Shown here piece after piece: positions 21,853 through 31,784 of a DNA stretch of 31,784 nucleotides. The stretch spans positions 1 to 31,784 of the forward strand of contig NXFV01001058.1 of NCBI GenBank assembly GCA_002803225.1, in the 5' to 3' direction. The stretch's first letter is position 1; every line of letters begins with the position of its first letter. The notes below the pieces were generated by a model. That model was not told the DNA's origin, did not search any database, and saw only the letters and a program-made list of their open reading frames with translations. The position numbers and the translations under genes are program-made. This DNA comes from Gamarada debralockiae. Its lineage: Eukaryota > Ascomycota > Leotiomycetes > Helotiales > Hyphodiscaceae.

Positions 21853-23254
21853 GTCAATACAGTCTTGACGAGAATGCGATTGGAAGGAGACTTGCAATTA
21901 ATTGGTAATGAAGGATCAAGACGAGATTGAATGCTTACTACCACAGCTAAAACTTACCCAAGTATATAATAAAATATACTGACAAAAACCACTGAGTTCA
22001 TCATTTCCGTCTCTCCCGATCCGACGGTAATTGAAATTTGAAGCAGTAATCGTTCGGCTAACGCCCCTCACCCAATATGCGATTAGATGGACCGAGGCTC
22101 AAACTCAGCCGGGCGGTCTGCCCACACATATCTTACTCCGTATGCCTAAAATGACTAGGTGAGCTAGGATTGATGTACACATGAGTTTTACTACGGATGG
22201 TGCGTCGGGAAAGGGTTTACCGTATGCCGCGCGCATCGCGAGAGCGGCATCAACCAAGCCGACTGATCAAGAATGGCGTCAGATAATGGTTAACCTATTC
22301 CGACCTGTGTGTACAACCCTTGTCTATTCTAGACAATAGAATATAATATATATAATTATTAGGTTCATCTAGATGGTTTCACTTTTACCTAGTTATTCAA
22401 TACAAGGAAGTCGAACTCGGTCAGAGAATACTCTTTGCGAGTGGTGATGGCTGTGGAGGATTCTTCACGGGCAATTTTTGCACTGCTCTGCGGAACTTGG
22501 CTAAGACCTTCCCTGTCCTCAAGAGATAGATAGTAGAGACATAAGCCGCAGAGGAAAAGTTAAAGCGGTAACCTTCAATGATGTAGATGATGGCAATAAT
22601 ATTGATTAGAACGTGAGGAAAATCTAGCTAGGGAGCGAGATCTTAGAGTCATAGAGCTAGCGGCTCCCAACTAGGAGCTCTGCCCACATGCTAGCTCCAG
22701 TTTGATCTATTCGAGGAGTAGACCTTTGCTTCTCAACAGTCGGGGCTTCGAAGGAGTATTTAGGTAGAGTACTAGTGTCCTATGGATTAAAGGATCTGGG
22801 GTGTAATCATCATCATCTTTCCTCCTGGTTTCCGGGCCACAGGTTGCCGGCAGGCGTGTCAGCTTGACGAACCCCCCAGCCTCTCTCCCCCTGCATTCAT
22901 ATTTAGGGCTCCGTTTCTCCGTCTCTTTCCATCCACACATCCGAATATTACGGAATAGCAGACTCAGTGCAGCTAATAGCAATGTAGCTTCTGTGTTTTC
23001 CCAATTCAATGTGACCTGCAAAATGACCCGGCTTTTGGGTTGATCGACTACCAATGAACACATCGGATGCGACTTACAGCCAAAGTTAATTAAGAGGAGG
23101 CCTTTAGTTTCTCTCTGAGTGCATATATTGGCATAATGCTCTTGCTATCTTCCATTTTTCATATCCCAATCTCTTCTATGCATTATACTTGGAATACTTC
23201 GGACTAGCGGCTATTCTATCTCTTCAGCCTTCTCCTTCTTTTCCTTAAGCTAAT
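21853..23254. other. Spacer upstream of the PAL relic and the FAD monooxygenase
   Basis: About 1.4 kb between two divergently oriented genes. The minus-strand frame at 22707-23063 has low-complexity, unconserved-looking composition and is not supported. 22320-22360 is a strongly AT-rich tract. The last 150 bp before 23255 are pyrimidine-rich (CTTCTCCTTCTTTTCC), as is common just upstream of fungal start codons. Confidence 0.6.
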
Positions 23255-24688
23255 ATGACAAAACCACGCTTCCACATCGCCATTGTCGGCGCAGGCCTGG
23301 GAGGATTGGCCGCAGCAATTGCTATATCTCGAGCTGGCCATAGAGTAACGATCCTAGAACAAGCCGCCCAGTTAGGAGAAGTGCGTATCTTATGCAGCAA
23401 CGGATGTCATCCAATTAGAAAACTTACCTGCGTAGATTGGTGCCGGAATCCAAATACCACCTAATTCATCCCTTATCCTTAAGCGATGGGGCTTCCTTGG
23501 CGACATTGAAGCTGTATCTGTCCGCCCTCGTGACTTTATCCTCCGTTCATATCGCGATGGCAAGATCCTCTCAAAGCAGAACCTTGTTCCATTCGCTGAG
23601 GCTACGTACTCAAGCCCGTACCTGCACATGCGCCGCACCGACTTCCATAAGATTCTGGTTGAACAAGCCGAAATGCTTGGAGTGGAGATGAGGTTGGGAT
23701 GCACAGTAACAGGGGTGGACTTCGGAAAGTCAGCGGTGCTTGTGAAGGGACAGTCTGAGTTCAAGGCTGACATCATTGTTGGTGCTGACGGTCTGAAGTC
23801 GGTATGCAGGGAAGCGCTGCTGGGTCGCCCAGACCCGCCACGCCTGACGGGTGACTTGGCCTACAGGATCCTAGTGAAGGCGGAAGATATGAAAAAGCAC
23901 CCCGAGCTGGTGGACCTGGTTGAAAATCCAGCGATCAACTTTTGGATGGGGCCTGACGGGCACGCGGTCTGCTACCTGCTGAACGGCGACGTGTACAACA
24001 TTGTACTGCTGTGTCCTGACAACCTGCCGGAGCTGGTTAACACCGCCAAGGCGGACATACAGGAGATGCGCGACTTTTTTGAGAGGTGGGATCCGCGGTT
24101 GAAGACGTTACTTGGGCTCGTGCATGAGACGAGCAAGTGGCGGCTCCAGAACAGCGAAGAGATGGCGCAATGGAGCCATCCGAGCGGCAGGTTCGTGCTT
24201 CTGGGCGACGCGTGCCACGCTATGCTACCATATCTGTAAGTTTTATGCAAATTGTTACCGCCGTACATGGCCCTCCTAATGCTGACGCGCTCCCTTCCAG
24301 TGCCCAAGGCGCAGCTCAGGTAGTCGAAGATGGCGCTGTCCTCGGCTCGCTTCTCTCCCGTGTCACTGACGTGTCACAGCTCCCTGACGTGCTGCATATC
24401 TATGAAGCGTTGCGAAAGTCGCGCACCACTCGCATAGTCAAGGGTTCTACGGCAATGAGAGACGTTTTCCATGTCCACGACGGGCCGCGCCAGCGAGAGC
24501 GTGATCGTCAACTTCTAGAGTACCAGGACGAACCCTTCGAGGGATTCCCGAATCGTTGGAGGGATCCAGTCTTCCAGCCGTGGCTGTTTAGGTATGACGC
24601 AGAGGAGGAGGTCAAGAAGGCGTGGAATGTGTATTTGAAGGGGAAATTTCCAGGGACGACAGGGGGGTGGATGAAGGCTGTTCTGTGA
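23255..24688 (+). CDS. FAD-dependent monooxygenase, salicylate-hydroxylase-like
   Basis: Intact 437-residue class A flavoprotein monooxygenase in three exons (23255-23380, 23436-24235, 24301-24688). The introns are 55 and 65 nt (GTGCGT…TAG and GTAAGT…CAG). Family motifs in order: GAGLGG dinucleotide fold (12-17) ending in ILEQA, RRTDFHKIL, the DIIVGADG motif (DG) and FVLLGDACHAMLPYL (GD at about 299-300). The last of these runs directly into AQGAAQVVEDGAVLG once intron 2 is removed. These enzymes hydroxylate, often decarboxylating, small aromatic acids with NAD(P)H; the exact substrate cannot be read from sequence. No signal peptide or membrane segment is seen, so it is likely cytosolic. It is the intact counterpart of the truncated monooxygenase at 3233-4602 and a divergent neighbour of the PAL relic. 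Confidence 0.92.
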
Positions 24689-26930
24689 GCTCCATGTTAA
24701 GTTATAGTTAGATTAGTGTCGCATGGGAGAAAAGCTGTGGAATAGAATCTAAGGCGGGAGGAAACTAAATACAGGGGGAAATAAGGTGTGGAGCCAAAAA
24801 GAGGTGGCTTAGGCAGTAGTTCATCTGACAATTAGAAGCATTGAATCTGGGTTTGGGTTTAATATTTGTGAGACAAGTGAGGCAATTGCATAGGATATTA
24901 TAATAGCTCTACAAAAAGGGGTCACACGGGAGGAGACATGTTGTAGATGGTACTATATTTGCGAGAATACTAAGCTAAGGAGAGAAGAAGAAGGGTCTAT
25001 ATGCCACGAATCCAAATTCAATGGCAGAAGGGCACAAGAGAATATGTTTAATTATGACTATGATTGATTGATTGATTCTTACGCTGACTAGCTAGCTAGC
25101 TTTGCAGTACTCCTATAAATACAAACCGTAAGAAACTCTAAGAGGAACCGAAACCTAGACACAATAGTTCTACGTTTTCTAGTGATTCCCTTACTGCCTA
25201 TTAAACTAGATGGCTCTATACTAGGCCTTACTCGTAGAGAAGTGCCCTAGCTAGAGAGAATTGTAGGAGCGCCCTAATTGTACTATCCACTGGCTAGCTA
25301 CCCTTGCTCCTTCTGGGGTATTTAATAACCTTCTTAGGTCTAGCCTCCCTTTGTTACTTGCTCCCTAAAGCACTTTCTTACACTCTACTTCCCCAGGGCA
25401 GTGTACTAGCACGTGCCTTGGAGTTTCTATACTATTCCCACAGCTACAGTAGCCTGAGTTAATCCCTAGGCCTTCGGGCCAGGGAGCACCTATCCCCTCG
25501 TTTCATCGGGCTTAAGGGCGGTCTTTTTATAATCTAAGTAATATTTATATAAAGCATATGCTCAGAATATACGCGTAGTCAAAACCTCCGTCAGGGTAGA
25601 GAAATTCGCTATAAAAAAAAATGTGGCGTCATTCCCTACCCTGATGGTCAACCCTTAGCGAGCTGGAACCGGTGCAAATAAGAACATCCCAAGCTGGGTC
25701 CAACCGGAGGAAATCCATCAATAGATATGGATTGGACGTATCCTACATGGAAGTCTAGAGCAGCATATAGAAACATGCTAGAAAGACGGGAATCAGAGAG
25801 AATACCTACGGGTATAGCAATTAGAAGCAGATATATTAAAGTCGCCATTGGACCTGTCCCGCTGGATTCGCGTGGGCAGAGATGGCAGCCAATGACAGCC
25901 GAGACAAAGGAAGGCCATGAGAGTTCCATTCGAGATTACTGATTAGGCCTTCATCACTTTTATACTTAAATATTCACTTATTCTTCAAGTATCATCAGCG
26001 ATCTCATAATTATTTCAAACCACCAGCATGCCAAATTGGATTATGAGAAAAGCTTTCTATGCGACAGAGTTGGCTCAGTTATCCACTTTCGTCCAATGTC
26101 AAGAAAGCTCAGACTTTCCATACCAGAGGAATAAAAACCTCACAGGAGTCGGATATTTGCCCAGGTTTATGGACTATTCAGGAAAGTAGTACAGAGCAAG
26201 TGCAAAGCACCGAAATCACGTCGAATTTGCTCTATGGATAATGGCCCTGTTCAAGAAGAAAGCGTGACTCATCTTACGGCAAGAACTTTGAAGGCAACCT
26301 GCGGCTGACAAAAATAAAATAGGATCATAAAATGGCTGTGGACGAACTCTAGGACCTTCGGTTTGATCAAAATCTATTCTCCAACAGACAGTTTCTTCCA
26401 TTCAAAAGAACTGGCCATGAGAGCGACGATCAGGAAACTATCATTGTTTTTCGCCCAGCACAGTGACTTCTGAAACTTGGCATGACTTGTGACTAGATAT
26501 TAGTTGCCAATCAATCTCTGCAAGGTTGGAAGTATTGTCTAAATCAGTTTTGTGCCGTGTAAAATGATGCATTGATCTTTGAACTAAGTCGAGAGGGCAA
26601 TGTTATGGCCGTTGAAACTCTAACTATATAGGTAGAGACTTCAGTCTGGGATAGGTAAGAAAATGTTCCTCTGTTTTATTCAAAGATTCTGTCAGAGACG
26701 AGCAGTGTTTGAATGTTATGCAACAGAGACAACAGATTGTTGCGTCGTGTAACAAGGTTGAGGCATCAAAGAGAAAAGAGTTGTCCAAGAGGTTGCTTGA
26801 TGGGCTTAGATAGAACATGTAGCCGCATTTTATATAAACACTCAGAAGAGTCGATTACTTCTTGCAATTTAACCCTTTACTCTCGCATCTCAGACACTGA
26901 CTAGACTAACGGACTCAGGAGAAGGTCGCC
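24689..26930. other. Gene-poor region with dispersed repeat copy B
   Basis: Contains the repeat at 25064-25438. A minus-strand ATG frame at 25929-25648 (93 codons) has one hydrophobic stretch (LIYLLLIAIPVGIL) but no recognisable family and is weak. 26000-26930 shows only short scattered frames. No RNA gene or further repeat was recognised. Confidence 0.55.
25064..25438 (+). repeat. Dispersed repeat, copy B (more A/T-rich)
   Basis: Direct repeat of 15475-15835. Many differences between the copies are transitions giving T or A here, for example CTGGCCAGC against CTGACTAGC, GAACCAGATGGCTCTG against AAACTAGATGGCTCTA, and CTGATCG against CTAATTG. Indels are few. This pattern is what repeat-induced point mutation leaves in ascomycetes, although ordinary deamination gives the same classes. 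Confidence 0.85.
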
Positions 26931-28671
26931 TCAAGTTTTTCTAGCTGATAATTCCTGTATTACCGGGCCATCCCCAGGCATCTCGTGAACAGGATCATCC
27001 GCCAGTTCATGCGTAGTATTCTTTTCTAGCTGGAAATACTCCGTCGCCGTACCAGCGATCTCAGCTGCAGGGCTGGTACCCGTATCCAACTCTGGCTTAG
27101 TAAAGTCTTCCATTTCGCCCTGTCTCTCCATTTCTTTCGTGGGCTTTTTCTTCCCAAATGGAGGACACTTGAAAATGAACAGGAGGCAAACCACCAATCC
27201 GACCCCGAGTAGAACACAACCAATGATAATGCCAACTATCGCTCCAACCGGAAAGGAGTGACCGGATTGAGAACTCGTGGAATTGATTGACGGAATTGTG
27301 ATTATATGTTCAGTTGCACCCTGCTGAAAGACACATTGGGAGACATAAAATTCAGATCGTTCATAGTCGGCAGTGAGATACCTATCAAAGTAAGTAAATA
27401 TCTAGTAATCATGACAATGGACTTACGTTTCCTGCAAGAAGGTTCGACCAAGAGTATATTGCGTGTCGTTGGCAGCTCTCACAATTGGGAAGTATCTCGT
27501 GCTATTTGCTACAATGGGATAATCTACTGACAAATCGAAGCTCGCATAAGGTAGCGTTATATTAAGTGTAGGCCCTCCCGTCGTGTCATTTTGAAGTTTG
27601 AATGTGAAGCTTGCGTTGCTTTTCGTCAGGGTTGTATGTAATGTATCGTTGATCAAATACAACCCGGTTGTCTCATCCCAAGTCAAACCGAACACGTTTT
27701 CGAATTGTTTGCATGCTGCTAGAGGAAGCCATATGGATGGAACAGTAGAGTCGATAAAAGTAAAAATTCCTTCTGGAAGAAGTTCATAATCCGTTCCCAG
27801 AAAAGATGCAGATATCGCTTGGAGTCCAACAGTCAGGTCGCGAGAGATGTCCGGCGCAAATGTAAAGCTCATATTTGTAGACCCTGCTTTCGAGAGATCG
27901 TAGCCACCGAGTACCAGACTTCCGAAGACTTTCTCAAATCCTTAAACCCATTAATTGGGGATAGAACCACAAGATCGGATGCGTACTTACGGTAGGGAGC
28001 CCCAGCAGTATAAGCCCACGACAGACTCGGTATCATGGATTTGTTTTTCAACGTCTGCATGAAACTTGGCTGTGGATTGTCAAAATTGCTGAAATTGGTC
28101 GGTCGAGGGGTAAGTCCAAATGTCCCGAGCCAAAAATCTGAGGTTTCAATGCCAGCAACGATTTGATGTTCTAACCCCGGGCCCCCACTACCCTGCCAGC
28201 TTAGTCCTACTGTATCAAATCCGAACTCGCCATCTCCAGTGTATCCAAGGTTGGACTCTAGCGCGAGGTTATAGTAATTGTTGAATGACCATGTGGAAGA
28301 GCCATTAATGTTGAACTCCTCTCCTCGCAGATCAGCACAGTTAGATGGAGCATCAGTTGTGCAGCCTTGGGGAAGGACAACCCATGTTTCAGTCCCAGCA
28401 GTTGATATCAAGACTCTGACATCCTGAGCTGGTGTCCCGACCTGTATCGTGAAAGTGGACCATGACCCGTCATTGCCTTCCCTGAAATCAAAATTAGAAG
28501 GATGGAAGAAAGAACGGTGACAGAAATATACCAATATTGACTTGGGGATACCACAATCGGCGCAGGAATTGTGTTAGTACCCACAACCGGCAACGATACG
28601 AATCTAAGCACTATTAGGCAGAGCAGACTCGTTGTCAAACAATGATTGCGGTGGCTAGTGCCACTGGCCAT
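26931..28671 (-). CDS. Membrane-anchored pepsin-like (A1 family) protein, probable pseudo-protease
   Basis: Intact 531-residue protein in four exons (28671-28532, 28481-27991, 27940-27427, 27381-26931) with introns of 50, 50 and 45 nt. A hydrophobic N-terminus (about residues 12-30) acts as signal peptide. The pepsin-fold lumenal region (about 50-400) has landmarks STFTIQVGTPAQDVRVL, FGSLVLGGYDLSKAG and YTLGRTFLQETYLTADY, with several N-glycosylation sites. Where A1 proteases have the first catalytic DTG, this protein has STAG (Ser73). The second site is DST (Asp274). Loss of the first Asp predicts no proteolysis. A serine/threonine-rich stalk precedes one transmembrane helix (about 427-452) and a charged cytosolic tail of about 80 residues. 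It faces away from the secreted repeat protein at 29707 across a 1-kb shared upstream region. A binding or sensor role at the cell surface is inference. Confidence 0.88.
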
Positions 28672-29706
28672 AATGTTCGGTCCCCTTAAGAATAATTGCA
28701 GTAATGTAAGTGGAAAGTCAAAGCAATTCCAACAATTTCTCGATGCTTGACCACTTTCATTGAGTAGCTCAGCGGCCTTCATCCCGGAACTCCCTTTCAC
28801 CGATTATGATGGGATGAACCATACACAGTTCACGAGGCCCGGCAACTGCCGTCTCTTCCCACTAATCGTTGGCTATAAAATCAAATGCGGATCGGAAAGC
28901 CACGACGAACGCCTCAAAAATATCACGTCTGCCGAAAAAAGTTCAAGCGTAAAGCCAGCCAATATGTCTAACTACTCTCGCAACGCCATATTAGAGGGAT
29001 GAGACATTTCGGGCGGAATGTAAACCTCCAAAGAGGGTGAGCTGGGCGCGTGATACGTGTCCCGCACCCATCTCGCGCTTTATCGGCTATATTTCGTCTC
29101 AGAATTTATTTTGCTGAGATGTATGATCTTAATAAGGAAGAGATTTATCGAACACACGACAGGCAGATCTCAAGGCAGACAGTGTGTTAAGTGTACACAC
29201 TGTGTCTGTATCAATTCAAGCCATTTTGTTCCTGTTCTTCGAGAGTAAAATGAGTTTCCTGGCTAATGCCTAGGCTTTGCTAACGCCTCGTTTGGCCTCG
29301 TGTTCCATGGTTGCGACATGTAAACCACTGATTCCTGTTCTTCGGAAATTCTGCAGATTATTCTCACTATTCACACTCGCTCATCGCTAATTTCAATGTT
29401 TTTCCTCTATTCCGTTTTATCACACCATCCTCGATAAGTCAAATTCCAACCCCACTCTTTCTGCGTGGCATCAGCCTCATTGACATTCGTTACGTCGGAT
29501 TGGAGTACACATGTGCGAGATGCACAAGATGCATTCGATACTTCGAGAATGCAAGATGCACGGCCAGCCCCAGGACCCCGACATATGGCCCAATTTAAGG
29601 AGCCTCAAGAGATCTAAAGCTGCTGGGAGCCCACTCATTTGAATATTCGGTTCTTCACTACGGCCGGATACTAGATTGATATCTCTTAAGAGACATTCTT
29701 TCAAAG
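28672..29706. other. Divergent intergenic region
   Basis: About 1 kb that must contain the promoters of both the pseudo-protease and the repeat protein. The open frames here are short. An in-frame ATG at 28800 upstream of the pseudo-protease is unlikely to be used, because the signal peptide would then be internal. I see no clear repeats or RNA genes. Confidence 0.5.
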
Positions 29707-31784
29707 ATGATGTCCTGGAAATGGACTTGTGTTTGGGTTGTTTTTGGAGTCTGGCTCGCCGGCGGTGAGGCAACAAGTTCTTGTAGGTGTTTTCTCATTC
29801 TTTCGATCATCAATGTCCTGCTTACTTTCATAACCTAGCGTCGCCGTACTTCAACTCCTCCGATCCTACTCCTGTATCTATCGATACAAGTACGAGTACA
29901 GAGAGTTTAAGAGGCTCTGCAAACATAACAAACGCAGGAGCTGCGAGATCTACCAACTTTGGAGCTGCTGCAAGCTCGACGTTACCCGCGACAAATACTT
30001 CCTGTGGCTCTGTTAATTTCACCACATACCTCGTCCCCAGCCTGCAAAACTTACCATCCGCTTCTTTAGAGGCGTATTTTGCATCAGGCTATCAAAAACT
30101 AAACAATGACTTGGCAAACATTGAAAGATACGCCAATTCACCCGTCACCGATACCGCTGCTCTTGTATCATATCTCTACGCGGAACTCAGTACTATAAGT
30201 GTTGATATTGATTCACTCTATGGACCCTCTGGACATGGGATTCTTTCCTTTCAAAACATAGCGACTACTGATCCGTGTCTTTTCAGTGCTTGTCTCACTT
30301 CGTACTTAGCAGAAAGCTCAGCTTATGCATCACTGTTCAGTCCTGGCGTATTCGACTACGTGTACACAGCCGACCCTCCCTGCTGCGGTCAGTGTACGAT
30401 AGCAGCTACAGGAGTTCAGCTTGCGTATTGGCCAACCCCAGCCCCCACACCCCCTGTCTCAATTCTTGTCAATGAAAACAATACTAGCTAGTAAGTTGCC
30501 TCCAACCTTCGAAGACGGTCTGAGCTGATATGTATAATAGTATCTCACCGTCTGTCTATGTATTCTTCACAAGCCTCAATGCACAGAATCTATGTGGTCC
30601 AGTTGGAAATACCTACCCACTTGTGCTACGCTCGTACGGTCCTACAGCTCTAAGTACTTCCAGTCTTCCAACTTCATTTGTTGGGATTGGCCCAGCTTTG
30701 GCAGAATGGACAGCTATTGATTACGCTGATTTTGACAGCCCGTAGGTATCTTCCCCTCCCCTTTTCGAATTGATCACTAAGTTGTTTGAGTAAATGCATA
30801 TGCACAACAGGTTGCCAATATGATTCAATTCAACACGAGTACCTCACGGATATTTGCACTCCACAATTATCAATACCACCAGGTGTAAGCCTCATAGACC
30901 CGTGGTGGGCAACTTGCGCAACAAATCTATTTGGGGTTTTCGATCCTCCGATTGCCTTGACAATTCAACCTGGCCTTAAGGCTCCAAAAAACACGCCTGC
31001 ACAGCCCACGTCGACCGGGGGCGGAAATCCTCCTCCCCCGTCTCCTTCCACATCTGCCCTTCCTGTGAATGGGCCTACCCCTACTGCACCAATTCTACCT
31101 CCTACTGTTCAGTCAACAATCACCAACGTATCACCAACTGTGAATCAGGCGCCATCGAATGTATCTCCACAGGTCATTAAGCCCACAGTTGGCGGAGGCC
31201 TTTCTTCAGCACCAGTTGGGGGAAACTCAGCTCCAGCTCCACCCATCGCACCAATCATAACACCATTTCTCGTCGTCAACGGCCAAACCATTACCGCCAA
31301 CTCGCAAAACAATTTTGTAGTTAGTACTCAGACATTGACCACAAACCCACAAGGCAACATCGTGATCGGGACTCAAACACTGACCGCAGGCGGCTCAGCG
31401 ATCACAGTGTCCGGTACTATAATTTCGCTCGCACAAGGAGGAACAGCTCCACCAAACGGTGTCACAACAACTATCCCTCCGTCTCTGATTGTAAATGGCC
31501 AAACTATACCCGCAAACTCGCAAGGCAATTTCGTGCTTGGGACTCAGACCCTAACAACCAACTTACAAGGCAATATCGTGATTGGAGCTCAAACATTAAC
31601 CGCCGGTGGCTCAGCGATCACAGTATCCGGTACTATAATTTCGCTCGTACAAGAAGGAACAGCTCCACCAAACGGTGTCACATCAACTATCCCTCCGTCT
31701 CTGATTGTAAATGGCCAAACTGTACCCGCAAACTCGCAAGGCAATTTCGTGCTTGGGACTCAGACCCTAACAACCAACTTACAA
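29707..31784 (+). CDS. Secreted/cell-wall repeat protein, 3' end beyond the window
   Basis: Open at the window edge; at least 641 codons in four exons: 29707-29782, 29839-30490, 30541-30741 and 30791 onward. The start MMSWKWTCVWVVFGVWLAGG is a signal peptide. Intron 1 joins TSS to SPYFNSSDPTPV, and intron 2 (GTAAGT, 50 nt) joins NENNTS to YISPSVYVFF. For intron 3 the donor is GTAGGT at 30742; the only acceptor that keeps frame is GAG at 30790, since the CAG at 30811 leads to an immediate stop. A serine/threonine-rich stretch is followed by a helical cysteine-bearing domain (about 30000-30400, including ADPPCCGQC), a second cysteine-bearing part (LCGPVGN…CTPQL…WWATCAT), a proline-rich linker and then the 72-residue repeats. 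No family name is known to me. It is probably extracellular or wall-linked. Confidence 0.75.
31275..31784 (+). repeat. 216-bp in-frame tandem repeats (72 residues each)
   Basis: Units begin at 31275, 31491 and 31707 (VNGQTI or VNGQTV), exactly 216 bp apart; the third is cut by the window end. Each unit contains two shorter related pieces (GNFVLGTQTLTTN and GNIVIGAQTLTAGG) followed by SAITVSGTIISL and a linker GTAPPNGVT. Units 2 and 3 are nearly identical and unit 1 is more diverged, pointing to recent expansion. The alternating beta-type pattern is compatible with a beta-solenoid or fibrous wall protein, which is inference. Confidence 0.93.

Noticed and set aside
22707..23063. 118-codon minus-strand frame
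   Set aside because: Low-complexity, no recognisable domain, no splice or start evidence.
25648..25929. 93-codon minus-strand frame with one hydrophobic stretch
   Set aside because: No family resemblance, partly mirrored by an open frame on the other strand, no context support.
1..31784. CRISPR arrays, bacterial operons, rRNA and tRNA genes
   Set aside because: Spliced genes with short introns show fungal nuclear DNA; no regularly spaced short repeats or RNA gene structures were seen by eye.

Overview
The window reads as nuclear DNA of a filamentous ascomycete (Pezizomycotina; the exact class cannot be fixed by eye). The genes carry short GT–AG introns of about 45–65 nt, often with CTAAC-like branch sites. 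The gene set is typical of such fungi: a Zn2Cys6 regulator, FAD monooxygenases, a CYP53-type P450, a multicopper oxidase, a PAL-family ammonia-lyase, a fungal aquaporin and a secreted repeat protein. AT-rich spacers hold decayed mobile elements.

Layout. 1–1153: no recognisable gene. 1154–4602: a broken Zn2Cys6 regulator (minus) head to head with a broken, 5'-truncated FAD monooxygenase (plus), only about 20 bp apart. 4956–7332: a conserved housekeeping pair on a shared 235-bp promoter, RRS1 (60S ribosome assembly) and mitoribosomal mS29. 7333–9121: no secure gene. 9122–10598: an aquaporin whose cytosolic N-terminal region is duplicated in tandem. 10599–13404: gene-poor, with two inverted copies of a roughly 200-bp element and a tiny element with TA at its borders. 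13405–15047: a CYP53 (benzoate 4-hydroxylase type) pseudogene. 16271–18200: an intact secreted multicopper oxidase. 19093–21852: a PAL/HAL-family ammonia-lyase pseudogene with a MITE-like element in its first intron. 23255–24688: an intact salicylate-hydroxylase-like FAD monooxygenase. 24689–26930: gene-poor, holding the second copy of a dispersed repeat that also lies at 15.5 kb. 26931–28671: a membrane-anchored pepsin-fold protein lacking its first catalytic aspartate. 29707 to the end: a secreted, proline-rich protein with 216-bp (72-residue) tandem repeats, cut by the window edge.

How the genes may work together (inference). PAL (phenylalanine to cinnamate), CYP53 (benzoate to 4-hydroxybenzoate), salicylate-hydroxylase-like monooxygenases and a multicopper oxidase form a plausible phenylpropanoid/benzoate-metabolising group. 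In this genome PAL, CYP53, one monooxygenase and the regulator are pseudogenes, while the oxidase and the second monooxygenase remain open. The other genes in the window assemble without any frameshift, which argues against poor sequence quality as the explanation. This looks like a decaying aromatic-metabolism island in repeat-rich DNA next to a stable housekeeping pair. All splice sites were placed by eye.
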